Below, piece by piece: positions 7,771 to 16,301 of a stretch of 64,000 bases of DNA. This DNA is from Shouchella patagoniensis. Lineage in GTDB: Bacteria > Bacillota > Bacilli > Bacillales > Bacillaceae_D. The position numbers and the translations under genes are program-made. How positions within the stretch are numbered: position 1 is the stretch's first letter; every line of letters starts with the position of its first letter. The notes beneath the pieces were generated by a model. The model was not told the origin of the DNA. It worked only from the letters and a program-made list of their open reading frames with translations, and did no database searches. The stretch is from contig NZ_KV917377.1 of the NCBI RefSeq assembly GCF_002019705.1, forward strand, positions 4,328,593-4,392,592, written 5' to 3'.

Positions 7771-9183
7771 TTATTCTTTCTTTTTCCCAAAGTAAAATAC
7801 CCCTAAACACCAGAATGCAATTAATAGAATGGTAGACGCGATTAATACGGGTATAGAACCGAATTGAATAATGAATGGGATGGCAACAGCTGTTATAAGC
7901 CCTCCCCCAACCATAGGTTCAAATAAAATTTGTTTATACCCGTAAGCCGTCATCGCAGGCGATTTATTTTCTGGATCAACAATACGCATAAGCATAAGGC
8001 CTGTCGCAGCTACCCCGGTTGACTGTCCAAAATCCCCAATCCCCCGTTCAAACCAATATTTAGGGATCATCTTAGGCGCAAGGTACAGAAAGAGAATCAT
8101 ATTAATTAAAATCCCGGAAACTGAAAGAATAATAAAAGGCCCGATATTGTTGCCAATGGTGGCTAGGCTAAGAGAAGCCATTGCACTAATAATCAAGAAA
8201 TCAAGCCCAACTCCTTGAATTCGATTAATTGTTTCGCGGTCGATTAATTGATGTTTATCCGTTTTTGAAAGAATAAACTGTAAGATAATTCCTCCGATCA
8301 TGGCGAAAGGGAAGAGGGGAATGTATTCAAACAAATAGAGGTTCATTGAATTTCCATATGTAATAGCCTCAACCCAAACGAGTCCTTCCAATAGCACGTA
8401 TCCAATTAAAATTGCAATTGCAACAAAACCAATATGTAAGGTTAATGTATCAATCGACATAGGTGATGTTGTCATCGTCCCACTTCGTTCACGCTGGTTA
8501 ACGTCAATAACCCCTGTTTGTTGTTCAATTGAAATATCATCAGGATGTTTTAATGTCTTAGAGACGCCTTTTCGAGCGGCCCAATTCACAAGAACCATCC
8601 CAATCGTAATCCCGGATACAATTCCTACTGTAGCGAGTCCAATCGCTAAATCATAGCCTTCAGCAAAATCAAATTCAGTGAAGGTTCCTTGCAATCCAGC
8701 AGCTGTACCGTGTCCACCGACGAAGCCAATTTCAATCAAAGCACCTGCCGCAGGGCTAAGTCCAAATAATGGCGTTAAAATCGTAATTGTTAAGAGAATC
8801 CCAACGACATATTGTGCCCAAGACATCGTGTAACCAAGCGCAATTGAAGGACCCCCGATTGTCCACATTGTTTTTGGTTTCGGTAAAGTAAAGCCAATAA
8901 AGAGACATGCAAAAACAATGTTGATCAAGAGACCAGGCAAACCTGCCCATACGTCTACAATTTCAGTAGTAAAAAGACCAGCTTCCATCTGGTCAGTAGG
9001 TGTGAAGCGAGTTAGTAACCGCCCAAGAACTTCAGGTCCTACAAGTAAAGCCAATACACCTGCAATCAGAGATGTTGGCAAAAACAGTTTTTGTAAGATT
9101 GGTAGTCTAAGTCTTACGTATTTTCCTACAATCAATAATCCAGCCAACAAAATGATGGCAAATCCAATCGTTTCAAGCGACAT
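7771..9183 (-). CDS. Sodium/glutamate symporter family (GltS-like) permease
   Basis: A 470-residue, highly hydrophobic protein. The N-terminal part (GKYVRLRLPILQKLFLPTSL, GPEVLG) and the first glycine-rich pore loop (SPAAGALIEIGFVGGHGTAAGLQGTF) are GltS (ESS family) hallmarks. The second symmetric loop (RGIGDFGQSTGVAATGLML) supports two inverted repeats. A polar central loop (about residues 210-245) links the halves. GltS carriers import glutamate or a related acid with Na+. The family is slightly larger here than in E. coli (about 400 residues). The downstream terminator is shared with the IclR-type regulator. Confidence 0.85.
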   Translation of the reverse strand: MSLETIGFAIILLAGLLIVGKYVRLRLPILQKLFLPTSLIAGVLALLVGPEVLGRLLTRFTPTDQMEAGLFTTEIVDVWAGLPGLLINIVFACLFIGFTLPKPKTMWTIGGPSIALGYTMSWAQYVVGILLTITILTPLFGLSPAAGALIEIGFVGGHGTAAGLQGTFTEFDFAEGYDLAIGLATVGIVSGITIGMVLVNWAARKGVSKTLKHPDDISIEQQTGVIDVNQRERSGTMTTSPMSIDTLTLHIGFVAIAILIGYVLLEGLVWVEAITYGNSMNLYLFEYIPLFPFAMIGGIILQFILSKTDKHQLIDRETINRIQGVGLDFLIISAMASLSLATIGNNIGPFIILSVSGILINMILFLYLAPKMIPKYWFERGIGDFGQSTGVAATGLMLMRIVDPENKSPAMTAYGYKQILFEPMVGGGLITAVAIPFIIQFGSIPVLIASTILLIAFWCLGVFYFGKKKE

Positions 9184-9463
9184 ACGAGCACCTCAAAATA
9201 CTTTAAAATGTTTATACTGGTTAAAAATGACAACTAAGGGACAAAAATGACTGGTGAATATTCTGATAATTAATGTATAATGGAATGTTGTCCAGTTATC
9301 ATTTAACAACCGATCATCGATTGTGTCAAGAGTGAGATGGATGAGGTTTTTTTAGGTCTTTAGAAGGGTTGCTAGTAAGACAACGGAATTGTTTTAAGAT
9401 CAATAAGGGTTTAAGTGCATCTGTTCTAAACAAAATCAAACGTCTCTGAATCAAATGACAAAG

Positions 9464-9497
9464 AAGCCTTGAGAAGTCAGAAAACTTCACAAGGCTT
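9464..9497 (-). terminator. Terminator of the unknown gene at 9510
   Basis: AAGCCTTG (9464-9471) and CAAGGCTT (9490-9497) form the outer stem, with GAAGT/ACTTC pairing inside. It lies directly after the stop of the minus-strand gene. Confidence 0.6.
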
Positions 9498-9509
9498 ATC
9501 TTTATTCGT

Positions 9510-10127
9510 TTAGAGAGTGATAGAAAATTCGAAACCAGATTTATTTTCATAAGGGAAATCAACTTCTGAAAAGATTAATTCCATTTCTGTTTCATGGACA
9601 GGCAGAGGAGGCGAGACGATAAAGCTATAAGACATATGACCATCAGAACCATTTCCGCTTCTAAGAGCACAGTCATAATCTGTCTTTCCTTCTTTAATGG
9701 AAAGGATGAAGTGGCGAAACTCTTCATAGGTATGAGGATCATGATTACGATTAGAATGCTCCTTATCAATTGTGAAATAGACAATACTGGCATTCTGATA
9801 TTGACGAATAAAGGTAACGGCGTAAAACAGGCCATCTTTTTCAAATGATTTCATAACCGGAACATTTTTAAGGTACTCTTTTGGTTCAATAATAGGTTTA
9901 TGCATGTCCTCATTCAACAAAGTGACAAATAAATCATTTAAGTACCCGTCGTAAAAACGATATTTCGTTGCCCATTTACCAATAAGGGACTGAGTTGGAA
10001 AGCCAGGGTCATCATTTGTACGGTTTTTACGTTCCCTAATTAAAGAACAAATCTTCTCATCAATTTCCTTAATGCTCTCATCATAATAATCAACAGGTGG
10101 TGTAAAAGCCTTATGATATCGATACAT
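9510..10127 (-). CDS. Hypothetical protein, 205 residues
   Basis: A soluble protein with no signal peptide or membrane segment. GGAGG lies 7 bases before ATG 10127 and a terminator follows the stop, so it is a real single-gene unit. I do not recognise the family. The N-terminal third is charged and helical (SIKEIDEKICSLIRERKNR). The rest looks mainly beta (GLFYAVTFIRQYQNASIVYFTIDKE, MSYSFIVSPPLPVHETEMELIFSEVDF). It sits head-to-head with the lipase/immunity-like cassette, about 400 bases away, and may or may not belong to it. Confidence 0.65.
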   Translation of the reverse strand: MYRYHKAFTPPVDYYDESIKEIDEKICSLIRERKNRTNDDPGFPTQSLIGKWATKYRFYDGYLNDLFVTLLNEDMHKPIIEPKEYLKNVPVMKSFEKDGLFYAVTFIRQYQNASIVYFTIDKEHSNRNHDPHTYEEFRHFILSIKEGKTDYDCALRSGNGSDGHMSYSFIVSPPLPVHETEMELIFSEVDFPYENKSGFEFSITL

Positions 10128-10275
10128 CGTAGCGCCTCCATTTATACATGCTTTTTCTATAAAATTCTAACATAAAATCGATAATAGGGATGCTTTGATT
10201 AAGTGAAGAGACGGGAACGTTTAGCGTTGTTTATGTATAATTGAAGAGAATCGTTCTTATAAAGGTGTGAGAAAA

Positions 10276-10368
10276 CTGAAGAAATACGTGTTCATCTCCA
10301 TTTTATTAGTCTGCATAGTCATAGGAGCTTTCTTCTTAGTAAAAGCATTCAATCAACCGAATGAATAG
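10276..10368 (+). pseudogene. Truncated copy of the membrane-anchored immunity-like gene
   Basis: After AAAGGTGTGAG there is a short frame of 31 codons (from CTG 10276) reading KKYVFISILLVCIVIGAFFLV, then TAG. It repeats the N-terminal anchor and the leader sequence of the intact gene at 10532 (same AAAGGTGTGAG, same KR/KK start, same hydrophobic run). It stops where the extracellular domain should begin. It looks like the remnant of a tandem duplication. Confidence 0.55.
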
Positions 10369-10531
10369 AGGGGATTGAAGAATAAAAGCCTCTTACAGTT
10401 TGAACGTTTAGTTGGAATAAATAAAAGGATCTCCTGCTAAAGTCTATATTTATATTTTCTGTTAGCTAGCAATAATATTTCCTATACAATTGGAATTGTC
10501 ATCCAATTGTAAGTTAAAAGGTGTGAGCATA

Positions 10532-11182
10532 TTGAAAAGAGTCGTACTTATTGCTGTTTTAATAATCTGTTTAATTGTAGGGGGGGTCTTTGTGACACGA
10601 ACCATGAATCAGTCAGACGATGTTGCTTTAAGTGATGATTTTACGAAAGGATTTATTAATACTGAAATTGAGACGGGTGAAGGGTTTCATTACTTCGAGT
10701 CGGGTAATGGGAAATTTTCAATGTGGTTTCCAGAAGGATATAAATTAGAAGATGTTCCTTCGTACGTTAGTAAGGATAGTTATGAATCAATAAACCTATA
10801 TAAAAAAGCTGAAGATGGTGTGCAGAAGTTAATTAAAATGACCTATTATATTGGCAACGATCCAGGACAAGTAGAAGGGAACTTTTCTGTCTTGCTTAAT
10901 GATTACGGATTTGAAGATAATTATGAAGAAAAGGATACGGACCAAACACATATATACTCTGGTAATTCTTTTGTCGAATTAATAGAGAATCGTGCAGAGC
11001 CTAAAGCGCCAACTGCTGAAAAGCCAGCTAATCAGTATTTTGCTTTAATAAAGGATCAACACTCAGACCAACATGTAAAATTTAGTTATGAAATACATTG
11101 TGAGGTAAATTGTTCTATTAATAGTCCAGAGGAAAGCAGTTTTTTTGACACCATTATAAGGAATATTAATTTTAAGGAGTAG
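10532..11182 (+). CDS. N-terminally anchored extracytoplasmic protein, candidate immunity factor
   Basis: A 216-residue protein from TTG 10532, chosen because AAAAGGTG lies 8 bases before it; an in-frame earlier ATG at 10490 has no such site. Residues 3-25 form one hydrophobic anchor, and the rest is predicted outside: FESGNGKFSMWFPEGYKLEDV..., with a CEVNC pair near the C-terminus. The alternating strands resemble PsbP/Mog1-like folds, but the family is not recognised. The stop overlaps the ribosome binding site of the lipase gene (4 bases apart), so the two are coupled. Decayed copies lie on both sides. A membrane-bound protein coupled to a lipase and duplicated locally is the pattern of immunity genes for secreted toxins. 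This role is inferred. Confidence 0.7.
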   Translation: MKRVVLIAVLIICLIVGGVFVTRTMNQSDDVALSDDFTKGFINTEIETGEGFHYFESGNGKFSMWFPEGYKLEDVPSYVSKDSYESINLYKKAEDGVQKLIKMTYYIGNDPGQVEGNFSVLLNDYGFEDNYEEKDTDQTHIYSGNSFVELIENRAEPKAPTAEKPANQYFALIKDQHSDQHVKFSYEIHCEVNCSINSPEESSFFDTIIRNINFKE

Positions 11183-11186
11183 GACT

Positions 11187-12845
11187 ATGACTCTTTCTCC
11201 GGATATACGAAATAAATTAACAAGTCTACAGTATGAAAATGGGAGCGATGTTTTTGATACTGACTCTGTATTGGAAATTATCCATGAACAAGTAGATATG
11301 ACAACAGTTACTTCCGATGACATTAGAATTTATACAAGCGATAATCTTGAAGAAGGGAGGCAGGTTGGTGTTGAATCCGGATTTGATGGGGCTGCATTAC
11401 ATATAAGAAATGCAAAAACCGGTGAGAATGAAGTTTATTATATATTTAGAGGCACAGAAACAGAAAATATAAACGATATTATATACGATTTAACTGGTAT
11501 TGCCACAGGTACACTAAAAGATCAGTTAGATGATGCTCGAGTCTTTTATAACGAGGTGGAGTCAAGTGTCAAGGATAATATTGGTATCCATGAATATGAG
11601 GAACTTCGACATCATGGAGATGGTCACTCTTTAGGAGGACACCTAATTGTTAGCTTAGCTTTAATTGAAAAAGATTTTGCTTCTGTAAGAGGAGTGAATG
11701 ATGCTCCAGTAAATTTAGTTCAAATAGTAGATCTAGATCTAGATTTCAGGAGATATTTATTCACAAAAGGCTATGAAGTTAATAACATCGCACCCGAAGA
11801 ACTACAACTGCTCGCGCGTAATTTTTATGCTGACGAAGCGAAGAATATTTCACACACACGCGTTCGTGGTGAACCGCTTTACCCGCAGACTATCCCATAT
11901 ACACTGTATATCGGGAATGACATCTACTACATTGGCGACCCAAACACCCTGGAATTTCCAAATGTTTTTGATTCGTCTAATACTGGTTCTGGTTTTCGTT
12001 TTGCAAGTCTAATAAGCAGCCCTTTAGGAGTTTTCTATGATCTTGGATTAGGCATTAAGGTGAAAGCAGACTCCTATCTATATGACTTTCATGTAGGCAG
12101 GCTAATGGGTTTAATTGGAGCGATGGGTGAAAATATGTCGGTTGCAGAAATTACAGAGGTTATTGAAGCAGCCAAGGATAATCCGTTTGCGGCATTACAG
12201 TTAATTCCTAATGCTGAATACGCTCGTTTAATTAGGACATTTGGGTTAAGCCATCTTTTAGAAGGCTTGATGGCACTAAGCAATACAGCTGTGTTAGGAA
12301 AAGCACTCGATGTTGTAAAGCATTTTGACCAGATGGATTTGCATAGCATGCAGACACTTATAGATTTATATAATGATCCTAACGTACAAAAGGTATTATA
12401 TCGCCTTGAGCCAGGAACGAAAAATCATATTAAACTTAATATTGGTACTCTTTTTGGAGCTATGAGAGCAATGGAAGAAGCGCTTGAGCGTAAAAGAGAA
12501 GCATTAGGTAAGCTTTTACAGTACCGACAATTTGATGTGCAAGAGCGTGTTTTTGAAGAGCGTCAACGCATTGAATCAATGATGAGTGGGAAGGAAGCAA
12601 ATTGGCAAGCTTTTTTAAATGAAGAGGGATATAAGTGGACTAATGATACGATTCATAAGCCTACAGGTGTGACATTCCGTAAAGAGTTTGATCCAATTAA
12701 TTCACATGCGCTTGAGCAAGTAGATTGGATCATTGAATCCTATGAACTTGAAATAAAAGAATTAGAATCGATGCTATCAGACTATAAAGAAACCATGCAC
12801 GTTCTTTTTGAAACGGATGAAGAATTGGCAGCTTTAATTCGATAA
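11187..12845 (+). CDS. Lipase-fold protein with long helical C-terminus, candidate secreted toxin
   Basis: A 552-residue protein with no signal peptide. Residues about 60-305 look like an alpha/beta-hydrolase lipase: FRGTE (87-91) as oxyanion loop, GHSLGG (146-151) with nucleophile S148, NDAP (171-174) after the next strand, and D251 (IGDP) and H302 (YDFHVG) as candidate triad partners. Residues about 315-552 are almost wholly helical and charged, ending in long amphipathic helices. A lipase first and a helical domain last matches the reversed layout described for the type VII-secreted lipase TslA of Staphylococcus aureus. Start: AAGGAG 7 bases before ATG 11187. Downstream gene follows within 13 bases. 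The enzymatic fold is well supported; toxin function is inferred. Confidence 0.75.
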   Translation: MTLSPDIRNKLTSLQYENGSDVFDTDSVLEIIHEQVDMTTVTSDDIRIYTSDNLEEGRQVGVESGFDGAALHIRNAKTGENEVYYIFRGTETENINDIIYDLTGIATGTLKDQLDDARVFYNEVESSVKDNIGIHEYEELRHHGDGHSLGGHLIVSLALIEKDFASVRGVNDAPVNLVQIVDLDLDFRRYLFTKGYEVNNIAPEELQLLARNFYADEAKNISHTRVRGEPLYPQTIPYTLYIGNDIYYIGDPNTLEFPNVFDSSNTGSGFRFASLISSPLGVFYDLGLGIKVKADSYLYDFHVGRLMGLIGAMGENMSVAEITEVIEAAKDNPFAALQLIPNAEYARLIRTFGLSHLLEGLMALSNTAVLGKALDVVKHFDQMDLHSMQTLIDLYNDPNVQKVLYRLEPGTKNHIKLNIGTLFGAMRAMEEALERKREALGKLLQYRQFDVQERVFEERQRIESMMSGKEANWQAFLNEEGYKWTNDTIHKPTGVTFRKEFDPINSHALEQVDWIIESYELEIKELESMLSDYKETMHVLFETDEELAALIR

Positions 12846-12857
12846 GGAGGAATGGTC

Positions 12858-13238
12858 TTGTTTGATTGGTTAAATCCTAATGTCGGTACGTATCGTTTTC
12901 CTTTTGATGAAGAAGCGTTTGAGGTGGAATCCAGACAAAAGATCGAGCGTATTCAAGATCAAATGGCAACTGGAACTGCACAAATGAATTATGCTAACAC
13001 AATACTGGGCGATCAGGAAGGAGCGTTTGTTGAAAGCCTTCTTGAACGTCTTGACAAGCTTGTAGGTGCAGAAGAAACAAAAATGCTATTTATTCAAAAT
13101 TCAAATATGCTTCATGCGAAAGGATTAGCTGCTACGCTTTCTGATAATGCCAAACAAAAATATGATGTTCATACGGAATTAGACCAAGATGCACTCACAC
13201 GTTCTTTAGAAAAGATGTCTAACTCAAACATTTGGTAA
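12858..13238 (+). CDS. Small helical protein, candidate partner of the lipase
   Basis: A 126-residue protein. ATG 12852 lies one base after AAGGAGG, so TTG 12858 (7 bases away) is the better start. After an N-terminal stretch (FDWLNPNVGTYRFPFDEE) it is almost all helix: two or three charged amphipathic helices with a central loop (NTILGDQEG), ending in SNSNIW. No signal peptide, no cysteines. Size, helical make-up and position directly after the lipase gene suit a chaperone or targeting partner like the small helical proteins that bind type VII lipase or LXG toxins. I do not recognise a named family. Confidence 0.65.
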   Translation: MFDWLNPNVGTYRFPFDEEAFEVESRQKIERIQDQMATGTAQMNYANTILGDQEGAFVESLLERLDKLVGAEETKMLFIQNSNMLHAKGLAATLSDNAKQKYDVHTELDQDALTRSLEKMSNSNIW

Positions 13239-13240
13239 AG

Positions 13241-13270
13241 AGCGGCGGTCTAAATGGCTGTCGCTTTTTT
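13241..13270 (+). terminator. Terminator of the lipase operon
   Basis: AGCGGCG (13241-13247) pairs, with two wobble pairs, to the GTCGCT segment ending at 13265, followed by six T. It closes the operon 10532-13238. Confidence 0.65.
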
Positions 13271-13382
13271 GAAGATGAAATTCTGTTCTTAATTAGTGAA
13301 GAGAGTAGGAGCTAGGATAATCGTTCTACTCGATAAAGACAAAAAACATAAATCAATATTGCACGACAAAAGGGTGAATCAG

Positions 13383-13673
13383 TTGAAAAAAGTTATCTAA
13401 CACTTCCGGTCTGTGTAACGATAGCAATTTTCTTCCTTAAAAAAGCATTAAAAACTACAGAACGACATTGCTATAAGCGATCCGTTCACGAATCAGTTTA
13501 TCGATACAGAGATCGAAACGGATGAAGGGTTTCATTCCTTTGAGTCGGGAAATGAAAAGTTTTCGATGTGGTTTCCGGAACACTTTAAAGTTAATGAGCG
13601 AGGAGCACGATATGTCTCTAAAGAGCATTATGAATCATGGAACGCGATTTATAAATCAAAGAATAAAGAATAA
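13383..13673 (+). pseudogene. Decayed second copy of the immunity-like gene
   Basis: After a GGGTGA site, TTG AAA AAA begins the same anchor as the gene at 10532, but the frame breaks after five codons. The hydrophobic part continues in another frame. The frame shifts again near 13478, then reads cleanly: NQFIDTEIETDEGFHSFE, SGNEKFSMWFPEHFK, RYVSKEHYES. This aligns with NTEIETGEGFHYFE, SGNGKFSMWFPEGYK and SYVSKDSYES of the intact gene. It stops at 13671-13673, missing the C-terminal 120 residues. So it is both frameshifted and truncated. Confidence 0.8.
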
Positions 13674-13882
13674 GATATGCTCATTGCCAAAATAAAGCTA
13701 AGAATAGCAGGGGTTGCTAGGATCACTTTTCCTTGTTTGAACAGTTCTTTTACATGGAAAAAGACAGCAATGACCATAGGAAAAAGTGCAACAATGAAGA
13801 TTATGTTGGATTTTGTTGCAATCGCAATAAGAAAAAGAACAAATGCGCCGGTGGGTAAGAGTTGATTACGATTGCTTTTCAA
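13649..13882 (-). CDS. Small membrane protein, unknown
   Basis: A 77-residue protein with about three hydrophobic segments. The start is TTG 13882, with GGAGGAG 7 bases upstream. The 3' end overlaps the end of the decayed immunity-like copy on the other strand by about 25 bases. Family not recognised. Small multi-helix membrane proteins are common near bacteriocin and toxin loci, but nothing here proves such a link. Confidence 0.6.
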   Translation of the reverse strand: MKSNRNQLLPTGAFVLFLIAIATKSNIIFIVALFPMVIAVFFHVKELFKQGKVILATPAILSFILAMSISYSLFFDL

Positions 13883-14020
13883 GGTTGATCTCCTCCAAAA
13901 TGATTCTTAATGTTTCTCTTATATCCTTTATGGCAGCAATATAAACGAAAAGGTATAGGGGGAGTACACAACTTAGCGCAAAATAAAACCCCTGTCCGAT
14001 AAAGGACAAAGGTTAGTGAA

Positions 14021-15271
14021 TTACGATACCTCGGTTGGAAAATCCTGCTTAACAATACTCATTTTTAAAATTCGTTTGCGCTCTAAGTCCGTCTCAAGCA
14101 CAGTAAAAAGTAGATTTTCCGTCTCGAACACTTCCCCTTTTGATGGTAAGCGGCCAAAATGTTTTAACGCAAAACCAGCGAGGTTGTTTTCCCCCTCTGG
14201 GATGTCTGTCCCAAATACATTGTTCAGTTTCCGAAGGGAGAGCTTTCCATGACATTCAATTTTTCTATCCGTGATGGAATCAATTAAGCTATCTTCTTCA
14301 TGATCGGTTTCGTCTTCAATTTCTTGTCCAATCATTACTTCAATAATGTCTTCGTGTGTGATAATGCCTTCTGTTCCGCCATATTCATCAAAGACAATCG
14401 CCATATGTTTACGTTCCTGCATCATTTTTCTGAAAATGACTTCAACTGACTGAAATTCAAACACAACAAGCGGTTTCATATCACTAAATTCTGTTATGTG
14501 CTTATGGAGCTCTAATGACCAAGAAGCCAAGAATTTTGAATGGAAGATACCAGTAATTGTATCTCGGTCTTCCTTATAAATCGGATAACGTGTATAGCGA
14601 TTGTTGATAACAAAGTCCCTGACTTCTTCATACGGTGTGTCTTCCTGAATGGCTTCGATTTCAATTCGGGGTGTATTAATGACGTCTTTCACATCAAGCT
14701 CCCTAAAGTCGAGAATCCCTTTAATCCGGTGGGATTCATCTTTCTCAAAGGTACCTTCACCACTGGCGATATCGACAATAGCTCGCAGCTCTTCTTTTGA
14801 ATACGATTCTTCCTTTGGCTGATTTTTTGATAGAACACGGATAATGGATCCGGTTGCTAAGTTAAGTAAGTATGTAACGGGCTTTAAGATAATCATAACC
14901 GTACGTATGATTGGTGACACGAGTAAAGCAATCTTTTCCGGAAATGATGCTGCAATTGATTTAGGTAACACTTCAGCAAATATAATGATGGTCACAGTTA
15001 AAACAGCCGTTGCTAAAGCGACGCTAATGCCGTAATCAATGGCAACCATTGTCACAAGGGTTGGCAATAAAATGTTTGCAATATTGTTTCCAATTAGAAT
15101 TGTTGTAATGAATTGGTCTGGTCGTGATACAAGTTTTAATAGCCCTTCGGATTTTCTGTCTCCTGTAGAAGCTTTTGTTTGAATCTTCATCTTGTTTGCT
15201 GCGGTCAGCGCTGTTTCACTTCCTGAAAAGAAAAGCGAAGCAAGCAAACAAGCAATTATAGCAAATAGCAC
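14021..15271 (-). CDS. CNNM/CorC-family membrane protein (HlyC/CorC type)
   Basis: A 416-residue protein. GTG 15271 is preferred over the longer frame because AGGAGG (15280-15285) lies 8 bases before it. Order of domains: CNNM/DUF21 membrane domain (about 1-180, with SGSETALTAANKMKI), two CBS domains (about 195-320; TPRIEIEAIQEDTPYEEV and FDEYGGTEGIITHEDIIEVMIG), then a CorC_HlyC transporter-associated domain (about 335-415, LSLRKLNNVFGTDIPEGENNLAGF). These proteins act in Mg2+ efflux or homeostasis at the cell membrane. Length is typical and the frame is intact. Confidence 0.9.
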   Translation of the reverse strand: MLFAIIACLLASLFFSGSETALTAANKMKIQTKASTGDRKSEGLLKLVSRPDQFITTILIGNNIANILLPTLVTMVAIDYGISVALATAVLTVTIIIFAEVLPKSIAASFPEKIALLVSPIIRTVMIILKPVTYLLNLATGSIIRVLSKNQPKEESYSKEELRAIVDIASGEGTFEKDESHRIKGILDFRELDVKDVINTPRIEIEAIQEDTPYEEVRDFVINNRYTRYPIYKEDRDTITGIFHSKFLASWSLELHKHITEFSDMKPLVVFEFQSVEVIFRKMMQERKHMAIVFDEYGGTEGIITHEDIIEVMIGQEIEDETDHEEDSLIDSITDRKIECHGKLSLRKLNNVFGTDIPEGENNLAGFALKHFGRLPSKGEVFETENLLFTVLETDLERKRILKMSIVKQDFPTEVS

Positions 15272-15541
15272 TAGATGCGCCTCCTGAATGGAATATGTAT
15301 TGTTAATCAAGTAATCAAGATGATTAAAACAGAAAAGAAAAGGATGAAAAAACCGTCATTGTCTCATTTTCCTATATACAATAATATAACGAATAATGTA
15401 AGGGAACTCAACTTTCGTACAAATGAACGAAACGATGTTCTAGATTCTGATCATGTTAAGGAGCCTTACCCCGGAAATAAAAGGATAAGGCTTTATTTAT
15501 CTTCTTTCAGACGTTCGTCCATGTTCCTCGGTCTGTTTCAA

Positions 15542-16153
15542 TCAAAAGGGGTGAAGGTATCGCTGTTTTATCGGAAAAATCCAGCGTCTGCCGATTGGTG
15601 ATAAAATGATGTATACGCCATCATGATATTCACCAAAGAAATTTAAATAGGTCTCATAATGGATGTCTTCATTATTTCGAATATGGATGTTCATGGCTTG
15701 TAATTGGGTTACGAGTTTTTTCATTTGATTGGTTGCGACTCCAATTTCGCTAATTTCCAAAAGATGACTTGATTTGAATGCCGTTTCTTTTGCATTAGGA
15801 GTTGTTTCTCTCGCAATACATTCAACAATATTTCCTGAAGGGTCTTCAAAGTAAAACGACTTAGCTTTCGCGCTCACAAATTCGATTTCATTTTGATTCT
15901 CTTCCGTTGATAAAGGTACTCGAGCTTTGGCCCATGTTTTTGCCTCGTTAAAAAGATTTGGAGGTATATTAAAAGCAAAATGATAATAATTGCTGCCAGC
16001 ATCATCGCGATGAATAGTGAAGCGGCTTTTTCCGACTGAAAAAGTAGTTGTATCCACTGTTTCATGAAGTGGATGTAATCCTATTACATGTTTATAAAAG
16101 GTAATCGTTTTGTCATATGAGGGTACAAAGATACTCAATTGTTTTATTTGCAA
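15542..16153 (-). CDS. VOC-family (glyoxalase/dioxygenase fold) protein
   Basis: A 203-residue protein that starts IKQLSIFVPSYDKTITFYKHVIGLHPLHE, the classic first beta-alpha-beta unit of the vicinal-oxygen-chelate fold. YFEDPSGNIVECIAR ends the first module, with the metal-site-type glutamate. The second module (LEISEIGVATNQMKKLVTQL ... YHDGVYIILSPIGRRW) is shorter. GGAG precedes ATG 16153. Members range from glyoxalases to antibiotic-binding proteins; the substrate is unknown. It stands alone. Confidence 0.8.
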   Translation of the reverse strand: MQIKQLSIFVPSYDKTITFYKHVIGLHPLHETVDTTTFSVGKSRFTIHRDDAGSNYYHFAFNIPPNLFNEAKTWAKARVPLSTEENQNEIEFVSAKAKSFYFEDPSGNIVECIARETTPNAKETAFKSSHLLEISEIGVATNQMKKLVTQLQAMNIHIRNNEDIHYETYLNFFGEYHDGVYIILSPIGRRWIFPIKQRYLHPF

Positions 16154-16301
16154 TGGTCATACTCCTTTCGATCAAACGCGTTGTATGTTTTTCAGTATAA
16201 ATGCTTTAAGGGAAGAAATGCGTCATTCAAAGGAGGGGAATCGATTCATCCTTTTGGTGTAGGTGAATTAAAAAAGGCAATGCACTTGTAGCGTTAAAGG
16301 A

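Noticed and set aside
9326..9562. 78-residue minus-strand frame after the unknown gene at 9510
   Set aside because: Covers the terminator and has no ribosome site.
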